In this document: one piece after another, positions 8,234 to 17,392 of the stretch
Layout of the letters: each line of letters starts with the position of its first letter
Numbering within the stretch: the first letter of the stretch is position 1
NCBI GenBank assembly: GCA_965603355.1
Contig: CBFDCQ010000007.1
Location: forward strand, 19,047-83,046
Source of the DNA: CBFDCQ01 sp965603355
GTDB lineage: Bacteria; Hydrogenedentota; CAZGCA01; CBFDCQ01
Length of the DNA: 64,000 nt
Direction: 5' to 3'
Notes under the pieces: model-generated
What the model was told of the DNA's origin: nothing
Databases searched by the model: none
The model's input: only the letters and a program-made list of their open reading frames with translations
Position numbers and translations under genes: made by a program

Positions 8234-9067
8234 CTAGCGCGCGGCCGACGGTATGCCGTGTTCCTCCAACATGGCTACGTGCCGCTGCTGAAGGTCTTCC
8301 GCCAGGGCCGCGAACCCTCCTGACAAATCGGGCAAGCCCGTTTTGAGCACCTCGGCAAGCTCGCGGGAAATACTTGCCGCCACATCGTAGGCGCCGCAGC
8401 TCTCTCCAAGAAACGCGATCAACTCGCGGTACGTTTGGGCGCCGGCCTCCAGCTGTACTGGGTCTTTTACGCTGGCGAGATGCGCCGGCGGCTGCACGTT
8501 TATCAGCGCGGCGGCGGCGGTTCTTCTGCCTTCCTGCTGTTCATGAACGAAGGCAGCAAGCTTCTCGGCCGCGCGTTTTATCACATCGTCGAACGCCTTC
8601 ACTGAGAGATCAAAGTACTTTTGCTTCCCCGGCTCGTCCCTGAGAAGGGCGTTTCTCATAAGCCAAAAAGAATGTTCGAAGGCGACTCCGATCGTCTCCA
8701 TGATGTGCCCACCGTCGAGGTAGGCGTCCATGGCAGCATTGTAGAACCCGGTGAAAATGGTCGTTCTGCCGGAATCTCTTTCCGACTCGCACTGCATCCT
8801 GTACAGATCACCCGATATCTTGAAGTACAGGCTGCGGGTCACGCTCTTGGAACTGTGTTTCTCTGCGACCTTCGCGGCCGCGACGCCGGCCCGATTGAGA
8901 TCGTAGTTATCCTCACAATGCTCGACGATAGTCTTAAGAGTCGCGTCGTAGGTCTCGTTATTCAGGCGCTCCTTCAGCAGCTCGGTGATCTTCGCGATGA
9001 AGGCTTCGGTATGCGACAACCCGCTCGTCACAGGCTCACTTGGTTCTTCGCGCGGCTTCCTCTTCAT
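8234..9067 (-). CDS. Conserved hypothetical helical protein
   Basis: 277 residues from an ATG at 9067, with AAAGGG about 6 nt upstream; the longer reading frame would run into the preceding receiver/PilZ gene and is less likely. The protein is soluble, with no signal peptide or membrane segment. It is predicted almost wholly helical (TEAFIAKITELLKERLNNETYDATLKTIVEHC, then several amphipathic helices rich in Ala, Glu and Lys). I recognise no catalytic motif or family. It lies 40 bp downstream of a receiver-like/PilZ gene in the same direction and so is probably co-transcribed. A role in the same c-di-GMP-linked process is inference only. Confidence 0.6.
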   Translation of the reverse strand: MKRKPREEPSEPVTSGLSHTEAFIAKITELLKERLNNETYDATLKTIVEHCEDNYDLNRAGVAAAKVAEKHSSKSVTRSLYFKISGDLYRMQCESERDSGRTTIFTGFYNAAMDAYLDGGHIMETIGVAFEHSFWLMRNALLRDEPGKQKYFDLSVKAFDDVIKRAAEKLAAFVHEQQEGRRTAAAALINVQPPAHLASVKDPVQLEAGAQTYRELIAFLGESCGAYDVAASISRELAEVLKTGLPDLSGGFAALAEDLQQRHVAMLEEHGIPSAAR

Positions 9068-9107
9068 CCGGACCCTTTCTGCTTCGTCAATCAGTTGTGG
9101 GCTTTCA

Positions 9108-9920
9108 TCAGCCCTTGCCCGACAGCTTGGCAAGCAGGAGATGAAAATCAATACTGTGCCTCACGCCGTCAGCGAACCTGACCGCGACCCTTCTCCTTTT
9201 CGGCTCATGGTTGCCGGTACCCTGATCCATCCTTACAACCGCACCTCTCATCCCGAAGTCGCCCCCAGGTGCCTGAGGGGCGGTAACCTCTATCTCAACG
9301 GCGGTATTGGCCTCGAGGTAATGCTCGCTCTTCAAACATGCGCCGCCGGCGCTAACGTTGAGCATCGACGTTTCCTCTTCAAAAGGTTCGCCGAGTAGAT
9401 CCTTCCCTCTGATAATGACCGGCGTGTTCATGTTGAACCGTTCATCTTCACGCCGGTCGTCCAAGGTACTTGCATCGTAAGGATCTTTCCAGTCGGCGAC
9501 CTGTCTGTTGTACTCGGATCTGCCCACTCTCACACGTCGCGCTGCGGACTTGACTTGGTCAATAAGTTCAGAATTGTCGAACACCTCCACGAGCACGTCG
9601 TCCACATCTTTTAGGACGTCCCGGTCAAGACATGCCCTCTGCAACTGGGCACGGTTCCTGGAAAAAAGGATGAGCACCGTCTCTGCAAATCGGGGGTCGC
9701 GCCTGATTTCCCCGACGATCCCGCTGGTTCTCTCTTGACCGAATGCCACATCAAGCACCATGATGTCAATCCCGCTCTCTGGAAGGTCGCCGGCGATTTG
9801 CGGCTCGCGCACTACCGGTATTACCGCAAACCCCTGGCGTTCGAGCGTAAACTTGGTGGGACGGAGCAGTTCCGGCTCCCTTGATACGAGCATAACTGTC
9901 ATGTGTCGTGCCATTTTCAT
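9108..9920 (-). CDS. Receiver-like domain fused to a PilZ domain
   Basis: About 270 residues. The N-terminal half (MTVMLVSREPELLRPTKF...IMVLDVAFG...VLILFSRN) follows the response-regulator receiver fold. It keeps the phospho-acceptor-like Asp (IMVLD) but has SRE where the acidic metal-binding pair should be, so phosphorylation is doubtful. The C-terminal half is a PilZ domain: RREDER (the RxxxR c-di-GMP clamp) followed 30 residues later by NVSAGG (the D/NxSxxG motif). It is expected to bind c-di-GMP and relay it by protein contact. Several in-frame starts are possible (GTG at 9935, ATG at 9920, 9914 and 9902); none has a strong ribosome-binding site. Confidence 0.82.
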   Translation of the reverse strand: MKMARHMTVMLVSREPELLRPTKFTLERQGFAVIPVVREPQIAGDLPESGIDIMVLDVAFGQERTSGIVGEIRRDPRFAETVLILFSRNRAQLQRACLDRDVLKDVDDVLVEVFDNSELIDQVKSAARRVRVGRSEYNRQVADWKDPYDASTLDDRREDERFNMNTPVIIRGKDLLGEPFEEETSMLNVSAGGACLKSEHYLEANTAVEIEVTAPQAPGGDFGMRGAVVRMDQGTGNHEPKRRRVAVRFADGVRHSIDFHLLLAKLSGKG

Positions 9921-10112
9921 GCCTATCCGCGGCACACTGGAACTTGCTGAAAGCGTATCGTACGGGTCGGTGTATGCGCCGCTACCGATTCACGTTGCGG
10001 GCTTTGTGGTCGCACTTCGCGGACATGGCGCACATCCCCGCAAGACGCAGCCTGTGCGCTTCCGATCCCTCCCCCGGAACACGGATACTACAGATCTGCT
10101 TTTCCTGTAGTA

Positions 10113-10142
10113 ATTTAATCATAATGTGAGGGTCTTTGTCAA
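10113..10142 (-). promoter_or_regulatory. Candidate sigma70 promoter for the receiver/PilZ gene
   Basis: A perfect minus-strand TTGACA and TTAAAT are separated by 18 nt, about 190 nt upstream of the coding start. With the plus-strand promoter at 10228 it fills the roughly 350-bp divergent gap, in which I see nothing else. Confidence 0.5.
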
Positions 10143-10227
10143 GCAAAATCCGCAAGACTGATTTGCGGCCGGACTGGTACCCTCCGGTCCGAACCGCCAG
10201 TGCAACTGGCAAAAGCGCAACAAGAGC

Positions 10228-10256
10228 TTGATGAACTGAAGAAAATCTGCTAAAAT
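10228..10256 (+). promoter_or_regulatory. Candidate sigma70 promoter for the acyl-CoA synthetase genes
   Basis: TTGATG, a 17-nt spacer and TAAAAT, ending 32 nt before the ATG at 10288. Confidence 0.55.
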
Positions 10257-10287
10257 CCGTAGGTTATCCGGTATCAGCTACTGGAAG

Positions 10288-11001
10288 ATGCGGTTCATTT
10301 CTGTTCCATTGGACGAACTCCCGGGCTTGATCGTGATGGAAACAAAAGATAAGAAGACTGTGGCGGCCACCGCGCTCTCCGAGCATGCGTCGAAGAAGCT
10401 GCTGGCGCGATACGGTATACCGGTCGCAAGAGAGGAACTGGCGGCGTCTCTCGACGATGTGCTCGAGGCGGCTCGCCGAATAGGTTTCCCGGTGGTCCTG
10501 AAAGCTTGCGGGCCGGGTTTGGCCCATAAGACGGAACTGGGCGTCGTCGAGCTGAATGTCGGGGACGGGGACGCTGCGCGAGAAGCGTATCAACGCATAG
10601 CCGACCGAGCGCCCGGTAAGCTCGATGGTATTCTCGTCCAGGAGATGGTGCACGGAACTCGTGAACTCATCTGCGGTCTCACTCGTGACGAGCAGTTCGG
10701 ACCGTGCGTGATGTTCGGTCTTGGCGGCATATTTGTGGAGGCTGTCCGTGATGTTGTGTTTCGCGTTGCCCCGATAGAGATGCGCGACGCCCTCGAAATG
10801 ATGGATGAGCTGAAAGGGCGCAAGCTGCTCGGCGACTTTCGCGGCGAAAAGGCCGTCGATAGGGACGCGCTTGGACAGATACTGATCGATCTCGGTCGTA
10901 TCGGGATCGAGGAGGCTGAAGTGCTGAGCGTCGACATCAACCCTCTGATAGTGCGGGACGGAAGGCCGGTAGCGGTGGACGCGCTCGTCGTGAAAGGCTG
11001 A
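10288..11001 (+). CDS. ADP-forming acetate/acyl-CoA ligase, ATP-grasp (beta) subunit
   Basis: 237 residues forming the nucleotide-binding ATP-grasp part of NDP-forming acyl-CoA synthetases. Landmarks are LLARYGIPVAREEL, GFPVVLKACGPGLAHKTELGVVELN, VQEMVHGTRELICGLTRDEQFGPCVMFGLGG and a terminal DINPLIV. With the next gene it should interconvert acyl-CoA + ADP + Pi and acid + CoA + ATP, a substrate-level phosphorylation step typical of anaerobes. ATG at 10288 is used; ATG at 10336 (METKDKK) would fit family length equally well and neither start has a clear ribosome-binding site. In many bacteria alpha and beta are fused; here they are split, beta first. Confidence 0.87.
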   Translation: MRFISVPLDELPGLIVMETKDKKTVAATALSEHASKKLLARYGIPVAREELAASLDDVLEAARRIGFPVVLKACGPGLAHKTELGVVELNVGDGDAAREAYQRIADRAPGKLDGILVQEMVHGTRELICGLTRDEQFGPCVMFGLGGIFVEAVRDVVFRVAPIEMRDALEMMDELKGRKLLGDFRGEKAVDRDALGQILIDLGRIGIEEAEVLSVDINPLIVRDGRPVAVDALVVKG

Positions 11002-11081
11002 CCTAATCCGACTTGATGCAGTACGTGCTCGGCGCCGGTGACGTTGGGCACGAGCAACTTGAAATGGGGTTCAATCCAATA

Positions 11082-12575
11082 ATGTCAGATGTTCTGGAAA
11101 AGTTCAAACCGGTTTTCGAGCCGAGGTCTGTGGCGTTCGTAGGCGCGTCAAACACCCCCATGAAATGGGGGTTCCAGGTGCCGTTCAACCTCGTGAAGTT
11201 CGGTTACGACGGCAAAGTATATCCCGTAAATCCCCACGAGTCCGAGATCCTCGGACTAAAAGTGTACAGGACTATTGCCGAAGTTCCGGAGAAACCGGTA
11301 GATCTTGCGGTGGTGACCGTGCCGGCCCGGGGAGTGCTCGATGTGCTAAAGGAATGCGCCGCGGCAGGCGTGAGGGCGGCGCTGGTGGTCGCTGGGGGAT
11401 TCGGCGAGTTGGGAGCTGAGGGGGCACGGATCGAAGCGGAGCTGGCCCGAGTCGCGCGCGAGAGCGGCATGCTCCTTGTCGGGCCGAACTGCATGGGCGT
11501 CGTCAGTCCGCACCCTAGAAATCTGTACTGCGAGATGCCTGCCGTAAAGCCTGAGGCCGGCAACATAGCGATGGCGTCGCAGAGCGGAAATGTGGCTGCC
11601 ACGCTTATGGGTCTCGTGGTGAAACACCGGCTTGGAATGAGCCGGTTTGTCAGCACCGGAAATGAAGCAGTCCTGCACATGGAGGACTATATCGAGTATT
11701 TCGGTGCGGACCCGCTCACGAGTGTCATAGCGACCTACATTGAGGGCCTGGAAGACGGACGGGGATTCCTAAATGTCACACGTGATGTCAACAAGGAGAA
11801 ACCGGTAGTAGTTCTGAAGGTTGGCGGCACCGAGGCCGGAAAACGCGCTGCCAAGTCACACACGGGAGCGTTGGGCGGCTCACGGCAGATCTTCCACGGC
11901 GCGTGCAGACAGGCAGGGCTCACAGAAGTTGTCGATATAGAAGAGATGATGGATGTTGTGGGAGCGTTTGCACGACAACCGCTGCCGCGAGGCAGACGCG
12001 TCGGAATTGTCACTGTTGGCGGAGGTAGCGGTGTCCTGGGCGCCGACGCGTGCGCCGACTCCGGACTCGATGTGGTTTCTTTCTCCGACAACGTGCTGAA
12101 AGAGCTCGACTCGTTTCTGCCTCCGTTCTGGAGCAGAGGCAATCCGGTCGACCTGATTGGCGCCTTTGTTGAGCGCAGCATGGTGAGGTCAACGGAGATA
12201 TTGCTCCGGTCCGACAAGATCGACGGAGTCATAGTGCTCGGTGTGGGATTCGGCGCGCGATGGGCCGCAATGTACAGGAACAGGGGGCTCATCGAGAACG
12301 AGTTTCACGAGCAACTTGCCACGATAGCCGTGGAGCAAGATGTGGATACTTCAAGAACGCTGGCGAAGCTGATAGATGAGTATCGGAAACCGGTAATCGT
12401 AGCGTCTAGTGTGCTTGCAACAGCGCATGAGGATCAAAACGAGGCCATTTTCGCTCTGTTCGACGAGGGTGTGATAGTCTATCCGACCCCGCGGCGTGCC
12501 GCGAGGGCGTTTGCCCATCTTGCAGCGCGGCACGACTATCTGGCTTCCGTGGGCGCTTCAGTGAAGGCGGAGTAA
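11082..12575 (+). CDS. ADP-forming acetate/acyl-CoA ligase, CoA-binding (alpha) subunit
   Basis: 497 residues from ATG 11082 (in-frame ATGs at 11064 and 11013 are possible). An N-terminal CoA-binding Rossmann domain begins FEPRSVAFVGAS and continues with KVYPVNPHESEILG and VTVPARGV. Two succinyl-CoA-ligase-like domains follow, with MASQSGNVAAT and KSHTGALGGS, whose His is the expected phosphorylation site. The C-terminal part has GIVTVGGGSGVLGADACADSGLDV and GNPVDLIGAF. It pairs with the ATP-grasp subunit ending 80 bp upstream. The natural acyl substrate (acetate, branched-chain or aryl) cannot be told from sequence. Transketolase follows after 39 bp, suggesting one transcript. Confidence 0.88.
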   Translation: MSDVLEKFKPVFEPRSVAFVGASNTPMKWGFQVPFNLVKFGYDGKVYPVNPHESEILGLKVYRTIAEVPEKPVDLAVVTVPARGVLDVLKECAAAGVRAALVVAGGFGELGAEGARIEAELARVARESGMLLVGPNCMGVVSPHPRNLYCEMPAVKPEAGNIAMASQSGNVAATLMGLVVKHRLGMSRFVSTGNEAVLHMEDYIEYFGADPLTSVIATYIEGLEDGRGFLNVTRDVNKEKPVVVLKVGGTEAGKRAAKSHTGALGGSRQIFHGACRQAGLTEVVDIEEMMDVVGAFARQPLPRGRRVGIVTVGGGSGVLGADACADSGLDVVSFSDNVLKELDSFLPPFWSRGNPVDLIGAFVERSMVRSTEILLRSDKIDGVIVLGVGFGARWAAMYRNRGLIENEFHEQLATIAVEQDVDTSRTLAKLIDEYRKPVIVASSVLATAHEDQNEAIFALFDEGVIVYPTPRRAARAFAHLAARHDYLASVGASVKAE

Positions 12576-12614
12576 CCGGATAATCTCAGAAGAGAGAATC
12601 GGAGGAGACAGCAA

Positions 12615-14546
12615 ATGGATTTACGCGGATTCGGCGCAGAAACCCTTCCGGACGAAGCGGCGGAACAGTTTGCGGATATCGCCAGAGCGGCCCGAGGCGA
12701 CATCCTCAAGATGACCACCCTGGTAGCCAGCGGTCATCCCGGCGGGTCAATGTCCAGTATTGACATCTATATAGTGCTCTATTCCTGCGCAAATGTCGAC
12801 CCGGGTCAGCCTCGAATGAAGGAGAGAGACAGAATAGTCATCAGCCACGGTCATACGTCTCCCGGAGTCTACGCGGCGCTCGGTCGGACGGGGTTCTTCG
12901 ACATTAATGAGGCTATATGCACGTTCCGCACGGCCGGAAGCCGGTACGAGGGGCACGTCGAAAGGTGCGTTCCAGGAGTCGAGTGGAGCACCGGCAACCT
13001 CGGACAAGGGCTGTCGGCCGGATGCGGTTTCGCCCTGGCGGGAAGACTCAACCAGCTCGACTACCAGGTGTTCGTCGTCATGGGCGACGGTGAACAGCAG
13101 AAGGGACAGATCACCGAAGCGCGAAGGTTTGCAAAGAAGTACGGACTTAACAATATCACCGTGGTTGTGGACCTGAACGGTCTTCAGATAAGCGGTAAGA
13201 CGAACTCGGTGATGCCGCAGAACATCAAGGAGAACTTCCTGTCAGACGGGTGGCAGGTCGTCGAGATTGACGGGCACGACCATCGGCAGATCTACAGTGC
13301 CTTGAAGAAAGCTGTCGAGAACAAGGACTGTCCGGTGGCGATAATTGCTCGCACGGTAATGAGCAAGGGCGTATCCTTCATGGAGAACGACGAACAGTAT
13401 CACGGTGCGGCACTGAAAGAGGACCAATGTCGTGCCGCGCTGAAAGAGCTCGGCCTCGAAGATGACCTGGATAAGTACAAGGAGATGAAGGCTCGCATCA
13501 AACCTAGTCCTCCTGATGAGTTAACACCCTGCGTCGTCACCGTCGACGTGGGAGAACCCCATACCTATTCGCCAGAGGACAAGGTAGACAACAGAAGCGC
13601 ATACGGGCGGGTAATGAAAGAACTCGCCGAGCTTAACTCCGCGCGTAAGGGCAGCGCGCCGATCGCCGTGCTCGACTGTGACCTTGCTGCTTCGGTCAAG
13701 ACGGGGGATTTCGCCGCCGTCTGGGAGGACCACTTTTTCCAGGGAGGAATACAGGAACACAATACGGCTACGATTGCCGGCGTGCTTTCCATAGAGGGCA
13801 TCCTGACGTTCTTCTCGGATTTTGGAGTGTTCGGCGTTGATGAAACGTACAACCAGGAACGCTTGAATGCTATCAACGGTGCCTCCCTCAAGCTCGTGTG
13901 CACGCACAACGGTCTCGATGTCGGGGAAGACGGTAGGACGCATCAGTGTATTGACTACATCGCGCTCATCAACAACCTGTTCGGGTTCAAGATCATAGTT
14001 CCCGCCGACCCCAACCAGACGGATAGGGCGGTGCGGTACATTGCCGGCGAGCCCGGATCTTTCTTCATACCCATGGGGCGGTCAAAGCTTCCCGTGATCA
14101 CGGGTCAAGATGGAACCCCGATATTCGGGGACGGATACGTTTTTCGATACGGGAAAGCCGATGTCGTCCGCGAGGGCAACGACGCCACCATCATTTCCAC
14201 AGGAACAATGATGTACCGCGCAGTGAATGCTTCCGATGTCCTGGCGGAGAAGGGGTACAAGGTCCGTGTACTCAATATTTCTTGCCTGACGGATCCGGAC
14301 GTTGAAGCCTTGCGAGCTGCGGCGGAAACGGGAGCGATCGTAACCTACGAGGACCATAACGTGCGGACCGGTCTCGGGAGCATCGTAGCGAACGTGCTGG
14401 CGGAAAACGGTCTCACCGTCAAGTTCCGTAAGATGGGCGTCAGCGCGTACGGGAGTTCGGGCAAATCCGATGCTTTGTTCGATGAACAGGGGCTTGGCGT
14501 CGACTCGCTCGTGAGCACCGTCGAATCGCTTGTCGAATCGAGCTGA
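12615..14546 (+). CDS. tkt: Transketolase
   Basis: 643 residues, full length in one chain. The N-terminal TPP-binding domain has SGHPGGSMSS, ISHGHTSPGVYAAL, STGNLGQGLSAGCGFAL and the GDGEQQKGQ...NNITVVVDLNG thiamine-diphosphate motif (GDG-x(~27)-N). The Pyr domain carries FFQGGIQEHNTATIAG, with the catalytic Glu, and the C-terminal domain ends in a regulatory-type fold (IVTYEDHNVRTGLGS). It should shuttle two-carbon ketol units in the pentose phosphate pathway. The start has GGAGGAGAC upstream. The sequence resembles the compact transketolases of anaerobes more than E. coli TktA. Its position behind the acyl-CoA ligase genes suggests co-expression in central metabolism. Confidence 0.93.
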   Translation: MDLRGFGAETLPDEAAEQFADIARAARGDILKMTTLVASGHPGGSMSSIDIYIVLYSCANVDPGQPRMKERDRIVISHGHTSPGVYAALGRTGFFDINEAICTFRTAGSRYEGHVERCVPGVEWSTGNLGQGLSAGCGFALAGRLNQLDYQVFVVMGDGEQQKGQITEARRFAKKYGLNNITVVVDLNGLQISGKTNSVMPQNIKENFLSDGWQVVEIDGHDHRQIYSALKKAVENKDCPVAIIARTVMSKGVSFMENDEQYHGAALKEDQCRAALKELGLEDDLDKYKEMKARIKPSPPDELTPCVVTVDVGEPHTYSPEDKVDNRSAYGRVMKELAELNSARKGSAPIAVLDCDLAASVKTGDFAAVWEDHFFQGGIQEHNTATIAGVLSIEGILTFFSDFGVFGVDETYNQERLNAINGASLKLVCTHNGLDVGEDGRTHQCIDYIALINNLFGFKIIVPADPNQTDRAVRYIAGEPGSFFIPMGRSKLPVITGQDGTPIFGDGYVFRYGKADVVREGNDATIISTGTMMYRAVNASDVLAEKGYKVRVLNISCLTDPDVEALRAAAETGAIVTYEDHNVRTGLGSIVANVLAENGLTVKFRKMGVSAYGSSGKSDALFDEQGLGVDSLVSTVESLVESS

Positions 14547-14702
14547 GGCACGCACGACCCTCGGGGGAAGCGGCGTCTTACACATCATTCAGTCGTCGCC
14601 TCGTTAAGTGGCAGCCCTTACGCGTGCGGCTTATTGCCGTCAGAAACTCGAACCCTTCTTGAACACGCCAGCGCCTGACCAGCACGTTTCCGCCGACTCC
14701 GT

Positions 14703-14731
14703 TTGACATTCCGGCACACGTTCAGTAACAT
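14703..14731 (+). promoter_or_regulatory. Candidate sigma70 promoter for the secreted protein gene
   Basis: A perfect TTGACA, a 17-nt spacer and TAACAT, about 90 nt before the start at 14822. Confidence 0.55.
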
Positions 14732-14821
14732 GAGATTGTTGGGATATGAGGCGGCCCGCGCGTGCGGGGTGCGGCGTGTCGATCGTATTGAAAAGGGTCA
14801 ATATTGAATAGGAGGTGGAGA

Positions 14822-15529
14822 ATGAAAAAGTCAGCGAAGGTGACAAGAAGGAATCCGAAACGGTTGACTGGACTAGTCTGCCTTCTCCTGTTTGGCTTGC
14901 ATCTGACGTCGGGTCTGTGTCAGAGCGCACAGGTAGATATCACAGCGCTAACTCAAGAGACACAGAAGCTGTCCCAGAAAGCGGATGAGATGACTATGGT
15001 ATGGTGGATCCCTGAAGAGTTCTGGGCAGTCTCCGCTGCACAGAATCCCGCCGCGACGGAAGCTGACGTACAGGAACTCTTGAAAACGCTTCGCCCCTAC
15101 ACGGTGGTGGTGGCTGTGGACGGCCAGATCGGGTCGTTTGGCGGAATCACATACACCAGCGAGGCCGCGATGCGAGCCTCGATGCAGCTTGTGGATGATC
15201 AGGGAAACACGTATCGGCCGCTGAATGCTCAGGATATCGATCCGGACACGCAGAGCTTTCTCTCAATGATGAGACCGGTCCTCTCCAACATGCTCGGTCC
15301 GGTCGGGCAGAACATGCATTTCTTCGTCTTCCCGGGCAAGGCCAAGAGCGGCAAGCAGATCGCGGATGCCAAGAAAGAGGGCGCCTTCTCCTTGAGAATG
15401 GAGGGCAAAGAGTTCAAATGGCGGTTGCCGCTGGGCTCGCTCCTCCCGCCAAAGACGTGCCCGGTTGATGGAGAGAAGCTCAACGGCGCCTGGAAGTTCT
15501 GCCCGTGGCATGGAGCGAAACTGGAGTGA
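14822..15529 (+). CDS. Secreted protein of unknown function with a Cys/His C-terminal knuckle
   Basis: 235 residues from an ATG with an excellent ribosome-binding site (AGGAGGTGGAGA). A basic N-region and hydrophobic core (residues about 16-33, ending SGLCQSAQ) form a Sec signal peptide. The mature part has a short helix, then a beta-rich region (PYTVVVAVDGQIGSFGGITYTSE, VDDQGNTYRPLN). It ends CPVDGEKLNGAWKFCPWHG, a zinc-ribbon-like pair of CPxxG and CPWHG knuckles unusual for an exported protein. No known family is recognised. It stands alone between transketolase and convergent sppA. Confidence 0.72.
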   Translation: MKKSAKVTRRNPKRLTGLVCLLLFGLHLTSGLCQSAQVDITALTQETQKLSQKADEMTMVWWIPEEFWAVSAAQNPAATEADVQELLKTLRPYTVVVAVDGQIGSFGGITYTSEAAMRASMQLVDDQGNTYRPLNAQDIDPDTQSFLSMMRPVLSNMLGPVGQNMHFFVFPGKAKSGKQIADAKKEGAFSLRMEGKEFKWRLPLGSLLPPKTCPVDGEKLNGAWKFCPWHGAKLE

Positions 15530-15583
15530 TCCCGCAACCAATTAACTGGCAACAGGATGTATTGGAACGCCGCGCAAAGCCCC

Positions 15584-17392
15584 TCACTGTATCTCGATGG
15601 TCGGTGCAAGCGCCAGAGGTCGCGGCGTCGCGAGGTCCCGCAACAGCTGTTCCGAAATGTGGCCGCCGGGGAATAAGCGGGCGAGTTGCGCCGGGTCCAA
15701 GCCTTTTACCGCCGCAACGGGCATCCCTTGCGCGAAAAACCTCTCAAGCAATGTTCTCGGCTTCGGGTATACGTCGAGTTCGACCTCCTCGGACTGCGGT
15801 ATCCCGGCAAGCCGTTTTGCCTCGCTGATCGCCATCTCAATCCCGCCGAGTCCGTCGATCAGTTTGTGTTCAAGCGCCTGCTTGCCGCTCCATACGCGCC
15901 CTTTTGCGATGTTCTCGACTGTGTCCAGGCTAAGGTCCCTTCCCGTGGCCACCTTCTGCTTGAACTGCTCGTAAACAACCTCCATCCACGAGATCAGCGT
16001 GGCGCGCTGTTCTTCGGACAGGTTCTCAAACGCGCTGAACATGCCGGCGTTATCGGCGAGCGTCACGTCATCAACGTTGGCTCCCAGAAGCTCGTAGAAT
16101 CCGCGTAAATTGAACATGAGCGAGACAACACCTATTGAGCCGGTAATGGTCTGCGGCTGCGCAATTATCTTATCCGCTCCCATGGCGATCCAGTATCCGC
16201 CGGATCCTGCCACGTCCGACATTGATGCTACGATCGGTTTGCGCGCGTTCTTAACCGCTCGCCAGATCTGGTCCGAACCGGTCGCGGAGCCGCCCCCGCT
16301 GTTGATGCGGAACACAATGGCTTTGACATCTTTGTCTTTCGCAGCCGACTCTATGGCTGCTGCAATCCGAGGGCCGCTGAGTATCGGACGTGGAAACAGT
16401 CCCTGATCCATCCCGCCGGCAACAATGAGTCCTTCCGCGAACACCACAGCCAGCCTGGGCCTGCGCGACGGTCTCTGTCCCGCGCGCCACAGATAGTCGG
16501 CGTGGCTAACCCGCTTGTACTTCTGTATACCCGTTGCCGTTTGGATCTTCGCTTCAAGCTCATCATCGTATCCCACCGCGTCAATCCAGCCGGCGGCTTT
16601 CGCCTCATCGGCGGTCAGCAGCCCCTTGTTGATCTGCGCTCGCACCGCCTGAGCGTCCGTCGACCGTCGGCTCGCAACGGATTCCACGAACCAGTCCTGA
16701 GTGTCCTGGAGCAAGCTCGTTAGCGATTCACGGAAAGGCCCGCTCATCTCCGTTCGTTCAAACATCTCGCCAGCGGACTTATACTCCTTCAGTGCAAGCA
16801 CATCCGGGACTATCTTCAACTTGTCAAGCGTCCCGCGCCAGAACACAGCCTCCGCCCGAAGACCGTCAATGAACATGGCGCTGCCGGGCGGAACCAGGAT
16901 CTTGTCGGCGCCCAAGGCCGCGGCGTACTCTTTTTCCCCGACGTAGTCCCCGCCGAGATAGGCGTAGATGGGCTTCCCGGACGAGCGAAACGCGTCGAGG
17001 TACGACTGCAGCTCGGCAACTGATGCCCACCCGGCACGAAGCGGCAGCACGGTGAGTTTCACCGCGACGATCTTATCGTCGTTCTTCGCGCGCTCAAGCG
17101 CACGGCGGACATCCCAAAGTGAGCTCCCCGCAGTCTTACCCAACTGTTCCATCACACTCATAGAGGGCTTCTCTGCAAGCACACCGCCCAGACTGATTTC
17201 CATGACCGTTCCCCGTTCGACCGGTTCCGGCACGGGCGCCCCGATGCTCGACACGATGGCCGCCACGATTAGGATGATGAAGAGGAAACCAAGAAACACC
17301 GTACATACGGCTCCAAGCAGGAACCATGGCCATCTGCGGACTTTTTTCGGTCGGTTCATTATAGATTGTTGCTCTTCCGTTTGATTCAGCAT
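15584..17392 (-). CDS. sppA: Signal peptide peptidase SppA, long (67K) type
   Basis: 602 residues with one N-terminal transmembrane anchor (about 21-49) and two tandem Clp-protease-like domains. It is a membrane-bound serine/lysine protease that degrades cleaved signal peptides. The catalytic pair is visible: Lys205 in EYKSAGEMF and Ser397 in MSDVAGSGGYW. FRINSGGGSATGSDQI and TGSIGVV are further family landmarks. The start ATG follows the oppF stop codon immediately (TAG-ATG) and its ribosome-binding site AAGGAG lies within oppF, so translation is probably coupled. That makes an oppD-oppF-sppA transcript, pairing peptide import with peptide breakdown. Confidence 0.93.
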   Translation of the reverse strand: MLNQTEEQQSIMNRPKKVRRWPWFLLGAVCTVFLGFLFIILIVAAIVSSIGAPVPEPVERGTVMEISLGGVLAEKPSMSVMEQLGKTAGSSLWDVRRALERAKNDDKIVAVKLTVLPLRAGWASVAELQSYLDAFRSSGKPIYAYLGGDYVGEKEYAAALGADKILVPPGSAMFIDGLRAEAVFWRGTLDKLKIVPDVLALKEYKSAGEMFERTEMSGPFRESLTSLLQDTQDWFVESVASRRSTDAQAVRAQINKGLLTADEAKAAGWIDAVGYDDELEAKIQTATGIQKYKRVSHADYLWRAGQRPSRRPRLAVVFAEGLIVAGGMDQGLFPRPILSGPRIAAAIESAAKDKDVKAIVFRINSGGGSATGSDQIWRAVKNARKPIVASMSDVAGSGGYWIAMGADKIIAQPQTITGSIGVVSLMFNLRGFYELLGANVDDVTLADNAGMFSAFENLSEEQRATLISWMEVVYEQFKQKVATGRDLSLDTVENIAKGRVWSGKQALEHKLIDGLGGIEMAISEAKRLAGIPQSEEVELDVYPKPRTLLERFFAQGMPVAAVKGLDPAQLARLFPGGHISEQLLRDLATPRPLALAPTIEIQ

